A stretch of DNA of 36,692 nucleotides. Source: Candidatus Yanofskybacteria bacterium RIFCSPLOWO2_02_FULL_41_13. Its GTDB lineage: Bacteria > Patescibacteriota > Minisyncoccia > 2-02-FULL-40-12 > GWA2-44-9. The notes beneath the pieces are model-generated. The model saw only the letters and a program-made list of their open reading frames with translations, was not told the DNA's origin and searched no databases. Below are positions 24,372 to 32,988 of the stretch, piece after piece. Made by a program: the position numbers and the translations under genes. Each line of letters begins with the position of its first letter. The stretch's first letter is position 1. The stretch is taken from NCBI GenBank assembly GCA_001795735.1, contig MGKQ01000023.1:1-36692 (forward strand). The letters are read 5' to 3'.

Positions 24372-26546
24372 TTACGGAACCGTTACCATCTTTGAACTTT
24401 CGGTTGTATTTACGTAGCCACTGATGGTTGTATGGCTCACCACATAATCCCCCGGTACAAGGTTAATAAATTCATAGTATCCTGAAGCGTTAGTCGTAGT
24501 TGTATATGTCGGACCGCTGGGCTGTTTGGTTAGAGTAACCGTTCTGCCGCTTAAAACAGGCTCGCCCGAATCTTTAACTCCCCCACAGCAAGTTGTTGTA
24601 TTTAAATCTTCATAAACATAGCCGGCAATAGCGCCCCCTCCCACTACAACATTGGCCGTGCAAACCGCATCAGGCTCAGCAGAACCGCCTAATTTTACTT
24701 GCCTCACTCTTACCGTATACGTTCCGGATGAAGAATAACTGCATAAATCGGTGTAAGTTCTTGGACTGGATGGCTGCCAATCGTTTGTTATTTCGTTATT
24801 TTCGGTAGTACCATTGTAATCGCAATCTATGAAATTATTACCCGAGTTAGTCGGCATATTTAAATTTGTAACCGTCACATCAACTCCGTTGAGCGGTGGA
24901 GGACCATTGTTTGGATTAACTGCCACCGTACATGACCAAGCAGTGGTTACATTAATAGTTACACTATCAGAACCTGATCCGCCCGGACCGGTACATGAAA
25001 TATTATAAGTATGAGATCCGACTGCCAACGGCCCGGTATTCTGATTCCCTGAAGTTGGTTGATTTGTACCCGACCAAGCTCCGGATTTAGTACAAGAGTT
25101 TGGATCTGCATTTTGAGCTAACCAATCTAAGTTAGAGCCGGTATTTGGTGAACTTAGACTGCCTGGATCGGCGGTAAGGGTAACAATCGGCGGACCGGTA
25201 CAAGTTGAAACATTAAAATTACAGCTGGCGGCATCACAAGTAGGAGGACCTCCTCCTGCAAAACCAAGAGAAATACAGGTCTGTCCGTTTAAATCTGACC
25301 CGTCACAATCCTCGCCAAATTCAACAATATTGTTTCCACAAACAGGGGGCGCTCCTCCGCATCCTCCTCCATAAGTATAGTTCGGTCCGCCGGGAGATGA
25401 GCTCGTAGTACCCGTTAAGTTAATTGCATCTATCCTAAAATACCATTCGGCCTGAGAAGGCCGGGCGGCAGGATAGGCTAATACGTTACTGGGTAATGTA
25501 GCCCACTTTACCCATGTTCCGCCAATCCAGGGCCTAGCCCAAACCTCATAGCTTGTCGCCCCCGAAGATGACGTCCAGTCTAAGTCGTAAGTATCTCCAT
25601 TATAACAACCAGCGGTGGTCAGAGTAAAAGGCCCCGGCGGCTGGCCGACTACATTAAAATTTTCATTACCACTATCAATCTCACCGTAACCAGCTGAACC
25701 GCGCGGTCCATAAGCTTTTAATTTAAGGTACGCCGGACCGGCACTTATAGCCGTACAGGTGTTAGCCCAATTAGTTCTCAAATCTTCAAAATAATTTCCG
25801 CTATCACCTAAACAGCTAATATTATTACTATGCTCAAATCGAAGAGGAATTCCACTGCCAGCCCCCAGTAATTGTAAGTCGCTTTCAGCTACTTCCCAAA
25901 GTACATTAAAACTCTGGCCGGTATTAACCGTTCCCCCGCTATCTGCCGGGGTTGTAAAATTAACAATACTGACTTTTCTGCCCTTCATAGTACCGGAAAT
26001 ATACGCCTCGGCATCATTAACATCGGTGATAATTTCAATCTGATTGTACCTAGTGGTAATATTTCCGCTTTCGCTATAAACAGCAGTCCTGGGTATCTCA
26101 TCGGCTATGGGAACTACGTTTATATTATTAGTATGAATATGATCAGAAGAAGAACAAGCGCAATCTCCGGGATCTACATCGGCAAATATATTACAATTGG
26201 CAGTGGTGAAATCATAAGTACTATAGAAACAAACATCGACCCGGATTCTTTTTTGACCGAAATTTGCGTGAGAATGCCCTTCTAGGTGGATAGCCACCTC
26301 ATAAATTTGAAAGCTTTGATCTGATACAGAAAATCTTGTAGGACATTGCTTAGTACCACCGTGCCTGTTACAAATCCATTCAAAATCATTCTGAGTTGTC
26401 GGCTGTCCATAATATACATTTGATTCGATCCAGTCAGTCTGAGGCCAAGTCTGAATTTCAGCAAAAGCACTTTTAGGTAAAATTACCCATAAAAAAAATA
26501 AAAATGTAGCTAGAAATAAATATAAAAATGTAGTTTTGTTAAGCAT
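24372..26546 (-). CDS. Large secreted multidomain surface protein
   Basis: The 724-residue protein starts with a signal peptide (LFLATFLFFLWVILPKSAFA, cleavage likely after AFA). The N-terminal part has no recognised fold. It then shows Ig-like repeats, a fibronectin-type segment (YDLDWTSSSGATSYEVWARP) and a Myxococcus-type Cys-rich module (CGNNIVEFGEDCDGSDLNG). A C-terminal SdrD/CNA-B-like domain follows (GYVYEDLNTTTCCGGVKDSG, SGYYEFINLVPGDYVV). Such modules are used for adhesion and anchoring outside the cell. The ATG at 26546 is 1 nt after the previous gene's TAA, which implies translational coupling. A TTG seven codons earlier is less likely. Confidence 0.8.
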   Translation of the reverse strand: MLNKTTFLYLFLATFLFFLWVILPKSAFAEIQTWPQTDWIESNVYYGQPTTQNDFEWICNRHGGTKQCPTRFSVSDQSFQIYEVAIHLEGHSHANFGQKRIRVDVCFYSTYDFTTANCNIFADVDPGDCACSSSDHIHTNNINVVPIADEIPRTAVYSESGNITTRYNQIEIITDVNDAEAYISGTMKGRKVSIVNFTTPADSGGTVNTGQSFNVLWEVAESDLQLLGAGSGIPLRFEHSNNISCLGDSGNYFEDLRTNWANTCTAISAGPAYLKLKAYGPRGSAGYGEIDSGNENFNVVGQPPGPFTLTTAGCYNGDTYDLDWTSSSGATSYEVWARPWIGGTWVKWATLPSNVLAYPAARPSQAEWYFRIDAINLTGTTSSSPGGPNYTYGGGCGGAPPVCGNNIVEFGEDCDGSDLNGQTCISLGFAGGGPPTCDAASCNFNVSTCTGPPIVTLTADPGSLSSPNTGSNLDWLAQNADPNSCTKSGAWSGTNQPTSGNQNTGPLAVGSHTYNISCTGPGGSGSDSVTINVTTAWSCTVAVNPNNGPPPLNGVDVTVTNLNMPTNSGNNFIDCDYNGTTENNEITNDWQPSSPRTYTDLCSYSSSGTYTVRVRQVKLGGSAEPDAVCTANVVVGGGAIAGYVYEDLNTTTCCGGVKDSGEPVLSGRTVTLTKQPSGPTYTTTTNASGYYEFINLVPGDYVVSHTTISGYVNTTESSKMVTVP

Positions 26547-26547
26547 T

Positions 26548-27033
26548 TTATTTAAACGGCGATGCAAAAATAGTATACTCCAATAAAACCGCTTTAAATT
26601 CTTCTTTTCTAAAAATATTTTTTGAAGAAGTAACTTTTACCCGGGGACCGAATTCTTCAAATTCCTTTTGAAGAATATCTAAGCTGACATCAGTCTCGTT
26701 TCTTTTTAAATCCTCGATTTTATAGGTATAATTATTTTTTGCCGTTTCTTCTAAAGACGGGCGGATAAGCTCTATTCGCTTGAATTTAGTATCGGAAGCG
26801 ACCCTCACTTTAACCGCCGACGGTTTTGTCTGTTCTATTGCTTCTTTGCTATTTAAATCATCAAGGACATAATAACCATCCATATAAATATAACCGCCTT
26901 CAATTTTAGTTATTTCCCCAATAAAAAACCCGGCCTGAGGCCTGGAAGAGTATTCTTGATAGACGAAAAATCCAGCCAGAGTACAGGCAATAATTACAAC
27001 CGAAAGAATTACGATTTTTCTTAAATTTAGCAC
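26548..27033 (-). CDS. Membrane-anchored extracellular protein, 161 aa
   Basis: One N-terminal membrane segment (about 6-25, ending with YQEYSS) leads to a soluble domain of about 130 residues with alternating beta strands. No family recognised. It is first in the three-gene surface operon; its TAA stop is 1 nt from the next ATG. The start is GTG at 27033 with no ribosome site. A TATAAT box is at 27071-27076. Confidence 0.65.
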   Translation of the reverse strand: MLNLRKIVILSVVIIACTLAGFFVYQEYSSRPQAGFFIGEITKIEGGYIYMDGYYVLDDLNSKEAIEQTKPSAVKVRVASDTKFKRIELIRPSLEETAKNNYTYKIEDLKRNETDVSLDILQKEFEEFGPRVKVTSSKNIFRKEEFKAVLLEYTIFASPFK

Positions 27034-27070
27034 TTAGAAGCTAGGTTTAAACGGGAAATCTAATACACTT

Positions 27071-27076
27071 ATTATA
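27071..27076 (-). promoter_or_regulatory. -10 box of the surface operon promoter
   Basis: TATAAT on the minus strand lies about 38 nt upstream of the GTG start. A clear -35 box is not visible. Confidence 0.4.
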
Positions 27077-27113
27077 CCACTAAATTGACTCTTCTACCTA
27101 TAATGTGGATAAG

Positions 27114-27157
27114 CAAAAGGCCGCACAGTTTGATTTTTAGATCAAACTGTGCGGCCT
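27114..27157 (-). terminator. Strong terminator of the possible lipoprotein gene
   Basis: A perfect 17-bp stem (27118-27134 with 27141-27157) starts AGGCCGCACAGTTTGAT. It has a 6-nt loop and TTTTGC on the minus-strand exit side. Confidence 0.9.
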
Positions 27158-27169
27158 CATCAAAGAAAC

Positions 27170-27823
27170 TCACTTCAGGTTGCATATAGAAGCCATGCCT
27201 GGATCATCACAGGCATTGTGCAGATTCATGAGGGCAACTGCGATACCCTCAATGCCGAAAGATGGTCTATGGTTGTTATACCTAAGGCCTACTTTTACGA
27301 TGAGGTTCTTCAGTTCTCCTGAAGGATAGAAGTTCATGCCAGATACTGTTACAATGTTAGATCCAGAACCAAGTGAGAGGGGACCTCCAACGCGGTGTTG
27401 AAGGTTTACTTCACCAAAGAAAAACTCAACATTAGCCCCGGTCGCTCCACCAGAATCAATGAGATCAATCTCGGCCGTAGCCTCAAAGCAAGCCGGACCA
27501 TAGCCAGTGCACCTGTCTCGAGGAAAAGGCGGAAAAGACATGATGGTAAGTCCGCCTAGTACTGTACTGTTAGGAGAATGCTCCAGGCGTATGATCTTAA
27601 AAAAAACGCCCAGATCATTTCCGTTAGCATCTCTGAACAGAATCCTTTCACTCGGTACGCTGATTACGTCCGATCTTGGAGCCGGATTAGGGTACTGCTC
27701 CTGAAAAGACAACGGTACTGGCGATGGGCCATTAGAGGATTTAAAAACAGAGCAGGCACCAGAGCCAGTAAACACTGAGGCCGCGAAAAACACAGCAAAA
27801 GACAGACGAAACATGGAACTCAT
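27170..27823 (-). CDS. Secreted protein, possible lipoprotein, 217 aa
   Basis: The N terminus is a signal peptide (FRLSFAVFFAASVFTGSGAC). Cys24 after GA could be a lipidation site, although the -3 residue is Ser rather than Leu/Val/Ile. The rest is soluble with two further cysteines (DRCTGYGPAC) and C-terminal CDDPGMASIC. The family is unknown. Its AAAGGGGTG ribosome site and strong terminator stand out, and it stops with TGA. Codon choice looks less AT-rich than the neighbours, as in the Cys-rich gene at 12412. Confidence 0.65.
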   Translation of the reverse strand: MSSMFRLSFAVFFAASVFTGSGACSVFKSSNGPSPVPLSFQEQYPNPAPRSDVISVPSERILFRDANGNDLGVFFKIIRLEHSPNSTVLGGLTIMSFPPFPRDRCTGYGPACFEATAEIDLIDSGGATGANVEFFFGEVNLQHRVGGPLSLGSGSNIVTVSGMNFYPSGELKNLIVKVGLRYNNHRPSFGIEGIAVALMNLHNACDDPGMASICNLK

Positions 27824-27878
27824 ACAACACCCCTTTCTGGATGTTAACGATCTTGCAGTAATTATACTTTAATATAGG

Positions 27879-29207
27879 CTAATTGTCAAGCAATAGCACT
27901 TTTTGAATAAATTTACTTAGTTCCCCGATTGGTAACCTTTCCTGTTTCGCCGTATCCCTGTCCCTGACCGTGACTGTATCGTCTTCCAAAGTTTGAAAAT
28001 CAACAGTTATGCAGTAGGGAGTGCCTATCTCGTCCTGAGAATAATATCTCTTTCCTATATTTCCCCGATCGTCCCAAGCGACATTTAAACCTGTTCTTTT
28101 TAAATCTTTAAGTATCCTCCTCGCTTTTTCTATCAACTGAGGCTTATTGGCAAGGAGCGGGAAAACCGCCGCTTTATACGGAGCAAGTTTCGGATGAAGT
28201 TTGAGAATCAATCTGTCTTTTTCTTCATAGTAAGCATTGAGTAAAAAGAAGAGGAGGGCACGATCAACACCGCCAGAAGTTTCAATAACCCACGGGATAA
28301 ATCTCTCATTTGTTTCAGAATCAAAATATGATAAGTCTTGACCGCTAAATTCAGAATGTCTCGATAAATCCCAGTCTCCCCGATGATGAATTCCCTCTGC
28401 CTCATCCCAGCCCCACGGAGTTTCGTATTCAATGTCCCAAGCCGCTTGAGCATAGTGTGCCCGTTCATCTGGAGCATGTTCCCTGAAACGTAACTTACTT
28501 TTTTTAATACCGAGATCCAAATACCACTTCATACGTAAATCTTTCATCTCATTGAACATTCCCATGGCTTCTTTTTCATTCGGTTTGACATAAGTTTGCA
28601 TCTCCATCTGCTCAAACTCTCTGGATCGAAAAATAAAGTTTCTGGGAGTTATCTCGTTGCGAAATGCTTTTCCGATCTGAGCGATACCAAAGGGGATCTT
28701 AGGGCGCATTGAGTCAAGTACATTTTTGAAGTTAACGTGAACACCCTGAGTAATTTCTCCTCGCAAGAATACTGTCGTTTTCTCCCCCTCTACCACTCCA
28801 AGTTTTGCTTCGACTAAAATATTAAACTGTTTGGGCTCAGTCCATTCTACTTTTTCTTTTTTCTTAGCATGCGTCTGTTCATGCTCTTTTATATCCTCCG
28901 CTTTATCAGCACGGAAACGTTCATGACATGTTTTACATTCAACAAGCGGGTCAGTAAATGAAGCCACGTGGCCCGACGCTTCCCAAACCTTCGGATTCAT
29001 CATGATTGATGCGTTCATGCCAAAAACATTCTCACGGTCCTGTACCATATACTCCCACCAAGATTGTTTTAAATTAAATTTGAGCTCTGTTCCAAGAGGC
29101 CCATAATCCCAAGTCCCCCTTAACCCGCCATAAATCTCCGAACCAGGGAATATAAATCCCCTTCGTTTACATAAGCTGACAACTTTTTCTAATAAATTAT
29201 TATCCAT
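27879..29207 (-). CDS. glyS: Glycyl-tRNA synthetase (alpha2 type)
   Basis: This class II enzyme charges tRNA-Gly as a homodimer; it is the eukaryote/archaea-like single-chain form, not the alpha2-beta2 type. The 442-residue protein starts with SLCKRRGFIFPGSEIYGGLR. A zinc-like insertion CKTCHERFRADKAEDIKEH follows near 93-111. Motif 2 (GIAQIGKAFRNEITPR) is near 188-203 and motif 3 (VIETSGGVDRALLF) near 318. The HGTP anticodon-binding domain ends the protein. The ATG at 29207 has a weak AAGG-type ribosome site embedded in a heptamer array. Confidence 0.96.
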   Translation of the reverse strand: MDNNLLEKVVSLCKRRGFIFPGSEIYGGLRGTWDYGPLGTELKFNLKQSWWEYMVQDRENVFGMNASIMMNPKVWEASGHVASFTDPLVECKTCHERFRADKAEDIKEHEQTHAKKKEKVEWTEPKQFNILVEAKLGVVEGEKTTVFLRGEITQGVHVNFKNVLDSMRPKIPFGIAQIGKAFRNEITPRNFIFRSREFEQMEMQTYVKPNEKEAMGMFNEMKDLRMKWYLDLGIKKSKLRFREHAPDERAHYAQAAWDIEYETPWGWDEAEGIHHRGDWDLSRHSEFSGQDLSYFDSETNERFIPWVIETSGGVDRALLFFLLNAYYEEKDRLILKLHPKLAPYKAAVFPLLANKPQLIEKARRILKDLKRTGLNVAWDDRGNIGKRYYSQDEIGTPYCITVDFQTLEDDTVTVRDRDTAKQERLPIGELSKFIQKVLLLDN

Positions 29208-29208
29208 A

Positions 29209-29243
29209 ATCCTAACCTTAATACTTAATACTAACCCCTTAAT
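29209..29243. repeat. Heptamer array just before glyS
   Basis: ATCCTAA, CCTTAAT, ACTTAAT, ACTAACC and CCTTAAT are contiguous and begin 1 nt from the glyS start codon. The array fills the 42-bp gap to the next gene. Confidence 0.65.
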
Positions 29244-29249
29244 ACCATT

Positions 29250-30989
29250 TTATTGTACTGTTCCTTCCCGTGGCCTGTCAGTTAAATTATCGGTGTTGAT
29301 CCCCGACCTGTTAATAATTATACTCTGTTTGGTAAAACTGTCTGTACCTGTAAGCAGAGCGCCTTCAATGATAGAAATAACATTGCCCCGTTGAATAGAC
29401 GACGGTTTAATCTTAATCCGGAAGCTTGCCTCATATTTTTCCGTAGATACTCCTGCCCCGTATGGAATCCTGGGAAGACTCCAGCTTACCTCCGAAGAAT
29501 TAGGATTAAACACCGGCAGAGGCTGATTGGCTGTCGTTTTAGCTATATCAACCCATACCGCACCAGACGGAAGTTTTGCTACAATTTTTGCATTTTCGGT
29601 ATCATTGCCGGGATTTGTTAATTGCCAATGTACGGTATAAATAGTTTCCTCATCAACTCTGGGAGGAAGGGGGCCAGAAAAACCAAAATCTGGATCGTTA
29701 TAATAAGCAGATTGATTAAGTGCCGGCTGAGTCCCAATTCTTGTAATAATGCTGGCCGATGTTGCGATTTCATTAACATCTGATCCGACCGGAATATTGG
29801 GAGTTCGGAATTTGGCCGTTGCCTTAACGAATCTTTCGTTTGAAGCACCGGGCATAGCCGATGAGAAAAATGACTTGATTGGAATATTAAAAATGATTTG
29901 GCCCTTGGCATTGGGAAAGAAATTTGAAAAATCAGAAATAGTGCTCAAATCCCAGGTAATTGTCTTAGTGAAGTCGTCAAATAAACCTCCCCTGGTATCG
30001 AGCCTGGAAAAATCAAACATGTCTCCTTCAAGTTTAACCGACAGGTTCATGCCCGAGAGAGTGAGGTTAGAGTCATTGCTATAATCTACCGTGTAATTCA
30101 GCCGATCGCCCAGTGAAGCTGAATAGTCTGAAACTTTGTTAACCGAAATTACCAAGCCTAAAATCGGATTTGATATTACCGTTACCGCAGAAACTTTTTG
30201 ATAGTCAACATATTGGCCTCCGACTTTTCTTTTTAACACCGTCGAGATAACTTTATTCTCTCCTTCTTTCCCGCTCAGAACGCCATCAACGGTTATTCTG
30301 CCCCCGCTGGCTACTTTCAATGTTTTGACCGTCCATTTGTTGTTTCCTGATTCAGGATTAATGCTATAACTTTTAGGACTGAACCCATCCGGGTAATCAA
30401 ATTCCATTATCAAATCTTGGGCATCTTCATCAGATTCATTTCTATAATCAAGCACATACTGAATAGGCGAATCTGATACGACGCTTGGCGGAGCTGCCAA
30501 GGTTAAAGAAATCGGTGTAGTTACAATAGTGGTTGACAGGGAAATACTTTTTTCAAAAGACGACCTCAGATTGCCCGACCTGAAAGTAAGTATGGCTTTG
30601 GTAACCTTGATATTCCCCCTTTCGCCTATCAAAAAAGCGCTGAACTCTCTTTCTCCCTTTTCTCCGGCAGTAAGTTCATCTATCTTAAAATCTTCTACAT
30701 GATCTTTTTCCGGCCTGCCATCAATTAAAACTGTTGAGCCTTCCGGGTAGTAGAAAACGAAATCCAGATCATAAAGAGTGCTCCTTGTTTTGTTCTCATA
30801 TTTAAGTTTAAATACGACTTCCTCTCCCGACGAAACCTGTGTCGGTCCGTCAATTTCAAAAACAACATTCTTTTCACTAAAAGAAGGCCCGCTGAACCAG
30901 AAGGACGATATCGCCACTATTAGCAGGGCAAAGGCCAGCAAAACGAGATATTTTAAGACCCTAGTGGTCAAAATAGCGCGTAAGCCCAT
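29250..30989 (-). CDS. Membrane-anchored protein with DUF11/CARDB-like repeats, 579 aa
   Basis: One membrane segment near 12-33 is followed by a long extracellular part. This part has several Ig-like domains of DUF11/CARDB type (VVFKLKYENKTRSTLYDLDF; YTVDYSNDSNLTLSGMNLSV; YTVHWQLTNPGNDTENAKI). These occur in surface and wall-associated proteins. No enzymatic motif is seen. The ATG at 30989 lies inside the second-last unit (plus-strand unit 2) of an octamer array, so the first codons (MGLRA) are encoded by repeat DNA. It lies upstream of glyS on the same strand. Confidence 0.75.
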   Translation of the reverse strand: MGLRAILTTRVLKYLVLLAFALLIVAISSFWFSGPSFSEKNVVFEIDGPTQVSSGEEVVFKLKYENKTRSTLYDLDFVFYYPEGSTVLIDGRPEKDHVEDFKIDELTAGEKGEREFSAFLIGERGNIKVTKAILTFRSGNLRSSFEKSISLSTTIVTTPISLTLAAPPSVVSDSPIQYVLDYRNESDEDAQDLIMEFDYPDGFSPKSYSINPESGNNKWTVKTLKVASGGRITVDGVLSGKEGENKVISTVLKRKVGGQYVDYQKVSAVTVISNPILGLVISVNKVSDYSASLGDRLNYTVDYSNDSNLTLSGMNLSVKLEGDMFDFSRLDTRGGLFDDFTKTITWDLSTISDFSNFFPNAKGQIIFNIPIKSFFSSAMPGASNERFVKATAKFRTPNIPVGSDVNEIATSASIITRIGTQPALNQSAYYNDPDFGFSGPLPPRVDEETIYTVHWQLTNPGNDTENAKIVAKLPSGAVWVDIAKTTANQPLPVFNPNSSEVSWSLPRIPYGAGVSTEKYEASFRIKIKPSSIQRGNVISIIEGALLTGTDSFTKQSIIINRSGINTDNLTDRPREGTVQ

Positions 30990-31054
30990 AAGCTCATAAG
31001 TGCGTAAGCTCTAAGGCTTATCAGCTTATGTGCTTATCGGCTTATATGCTTATC
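30975..31054. repeat. Ten-unit octamer array, halves inverted
   Basis: Ten contiguous 8-bp units cover exactly 80 bp. On the plus strand the first four are of AGNNCRTA type (AGCCCATA, AGCTCATA) and the last five of NGCTTATN type (AGCTTATG, TGCTTATC). The halves are complementary and can form a hairpin about 40 bp on each side. The recO stop codon lies in unit 10 and the start codon of the next gene in unit 2. Confidence 0.85.
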
Positions 31055-31712
31055 TTAGCATAAAATCCGATAAGTTTAATGAGTAGAGTTTGCGCTCGAT
31101 TAAAGATTCGAAAATGCTATTTAGGACAGATGTGGACATAAGGTCATTTCCTTTTGCCACTATTCCCCCTCGCCCGGCAAGAAAACAGTCTTTACAAACT
31201 CCGCCTCTGGCCTGAACATTATAGGCAATAAGTTCTGTCTTCTGGCAAAAAACGCATTCCTTAAGGTTAGGAGCATAACCTAGAATATTTAGAAGCTCAA
31301 GCTGTTTATCCGGCAGTATGCGACGAATATCTACCAAGGGCCGCCCTTGGTTAAAATGGTCCGGCAATGAAACCAAAAAATTCCACATTCCTTCATCCTT
31401 CTGATACTCAAAGGCCAGTTTATCAATTATCTCCGCAAATAAATAGACTACCGCTAAACAGCTTAGATCACTTTTGATGTTTGTATATGAATTTTCGGCC
31501 TGAGCGCCGGTAATTATAGGAGTGCCTCTTCCGCTTATCAATTCGAAATCAACTAAATTAAAAACATCCAAGTGCATCGCCTGAATCGAGTTCGGCTTTA
31601 AGACACTCTTGGCCACTGCGGTTAGTTTGCCGAACTCTTGAGTATAACAAGTAACCAGTTGGTCATATTCATTAGTCGCCTGTTTTTTTAAAATAATCGC
31701 CAGTGTACGCAT
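31050..31712 (-). CDS. recO: DNA repair protein RecO
   Basis: RecO helps load RecA at single-stranded gaps. The 220-residue protein starts with an OB-fold strand typical of RecO (LAIILKKQATNEYDQLVTCYT). Its C-terminal half has a zinc site, C153, C156, C173 and C176 (CVFC...CKDC). The ATG at 31712 is preferred over ATG at 31739, because that one lies within the dispersed repeat (copy 2) and adds nine residues not typical of RecO. The TAA stop falls inside the octamer array. Confidence 0.92.
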   Translation of the reverse strand: MRTLAIILKKQATNEYDQLVTCYTQEFGKLTAVAKSVLKPNSIQAMHLDVFNLVDFELISGRGTPIITGAQAENSYTNIKSDLSCLAVVYLFAEIIDKLAFEYQKDEGMWNFLVSLPDHFNQGRPLVDIRRILPDKQLELLNILGYAPNLKECVFCQKTELIAYNVQARGGVCKDCFLAGRGGIVAKGNDLMSTSVLNSIFESLIERKLYSLNLSDFMLR

Positions 31713-31726
31713 TGTTACGTAGTCTA

Positions 31727-31992
31727 CTTTCCTCATCATTTTCTCAACCTGAGCTTCGGGTTAGATAAATAATGGCTTAAAACCTTTCAGGCGAAGTTTC
31801 TTGGAGGCGTGCTTTAGCCGCCTCTAGAATCGCCTCCGGAAGGCCTTCCGAAATTCCTTTCAGTCAGTTTCGGAGGCGATTCCCTGGAAGTTCCTCCAGT
31901 GAACCTTCGCCTTGAGCTTTTCTGTCGGTTTAAGGTAAGCTATTATTTATACCTAACCCTTTCGCAACGGTTATCAAAAACGATACGGAAAG
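31727..31992. repeat. Dispersed folded element, copy 2 (266 bp)
   Basis: It has the same ends as copy 1 (CTTTCCTCATCATTTTC ... AAAACGATACGGAAAG). Inside, AGGCGAAG near 31790 pairs with CTTCGCCT near 31905, and GAATCGCCTCCG pairs with CGGAGGCGATTC around 31827-31882. The outer ends are imperfect inverted repeats. No gene is supported between recO and the hydrolase. Confidence 0.75.
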
Positions 31993-31997
31993 TAAAC

Positions 31998-32585
31998 TTA
32001 ATTTTTTCCTGCCATCTTTAGTAATTCCTCAAGAGCAATCGGGAGCTCTATAACCCCATCCTCCCCGGAAATATGACCCTTGCCTCTTTCAAAAATAATT
32101 TTCGCCCCTAAGTTGTTTTTAAATAATTCGGCGTCACTTATCGGGACATACGGATCATTGTCCGAGTTAATAAGTACGAACTTATGCGTGTGCTGCTTGA
32201 TCTTATTAAAATCAATCCGCGTATTTATCCACTCATCAGCAATTTCTTTAGTATAATTTTCATCCCAAGTATCGTCTGTCAGGTTAAACCATCCAGCCAC
32301 AAATATAGCGCCTCCAGCCTTTTGATCGCTGGGAAGCTGTTCCAGATACCTCATGATTGTCTGACATCCTATACTGTGCCCGATAAAATAGGTATTTTTA
32401 TCAGCGGTACCAACTATTTTATCAAGATGTGAGGTCCAAGTACTTATTCTTGGATTGTCCGTATCTGGCATATTTGGAGTAAAGACTTTAAAACCGCTAC
32501 CCTCTAAATTATTCTTAAGCCAAACTAGCCATCCCTCACCGGGATTACCGCCCCAACCATGAATTATATAAACTCGCTTAGGCAT
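31998..32585 (-). CDS. RBBP9/YdeN-type alpha/beta serine hydrolase
   Basis: The 195-residue protein has the start VYIIHGWGGNPGEGW, the nucleophile elbow GHSIG with S71, D144 in SDNDPYVP and H171 in GKGHISG, so the triad is complete. This fits the RBBP9/YdeN family of small serine hydrolases with poorly known substrates. It begins immediately after the Nudix gene's TAA with no intervening base, so the two are coupled. Confidence 0.88.
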   Translation of the reverse strand: MPKRVYIIHGWGGNPGEGWLVWLKNNLEGSGFKVFTPNMPDTDNPRISTWTSHLDKIVGTADKNTYFIGHSIGCQTIMRYLEQLPSDQKAGGAIFVAGWFNLTDDTWDENYTKEIADEWINTRIDFNKIKQHTHKFVLINSDNDPYVPISDAELFKNNLGAKIIFERGKGHISGEDGVIELPIALEELLKMAGKN

Positions 32586-32975
32586 TTATATATGCTGACG
32601 GACAAGGTCTTTGATTTTGTCGTGGGAAAATTCGTATTGACTTAGGTCTTCCCCTTTTATCCAGGCGTAGTCTTGGTGTTCGTCGCTTAATTTTATTTCT
32701 TGGCTACCTTCAATTTTACAAGCAAAAGTTACTATGTAGGTTTTTCCGCTCTCGCTTACAGTCACATTCGCTATCTCTTCAACTGAAAAGTTCTGAATGC
32801 CAGTTTCTTCTCTAACCTCACGCCGTAACCCCTCCAGCCAAGTTTCGCTATTCTCTAATCTTCCACCAGGCAACATCCACTTATTACCTTTTTTCAGTAT
32901 TAAAATATCTCCATCAACATTCTGAATTATAGCGTTCTGATTAACTTCAAATAATTTATGCTTTTCCATGGTCAT
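32586..32975 (-). CDS. Nudix hydrolase
   Basis: The 129-residue protein has a perfect Nudix box at 38-60 (G38, E44, R52-E53, E56-E57, G59), so it hydrolyses a nucleoside-diphosphate-linked compound with divalent metal. The specificity, 8-oxo-dGTP or otherwise, cannot be read from the sequence. ATG at 32975 or 32969 could start it, and no ribosome site is visible. Its TAA touches the ATG of the hydrolase. Confidence 0.93.
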   Translation of the reverse strand: MTMEKHKLFEVNQNAIIQNVDGDILILKKGNKWMLPGGRLENSETWLEGLRREVREETGIQNFSVEEIANVTVSESGKTYIVTFACKIEGSQEIKLSDEHQDYAWIKGEDLSQYEFSHDKIKDLVRQHI

Positions 32976-32988
32976 TAAATAAAGCGTC

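Noticed and set aside
22357-27172. Recoded TGA (Gracilibacteria genetic code)
   Set aside because: TGA ends two genes at sensible places (22357 and 27170), and no conserved gene has in-frame TGA.
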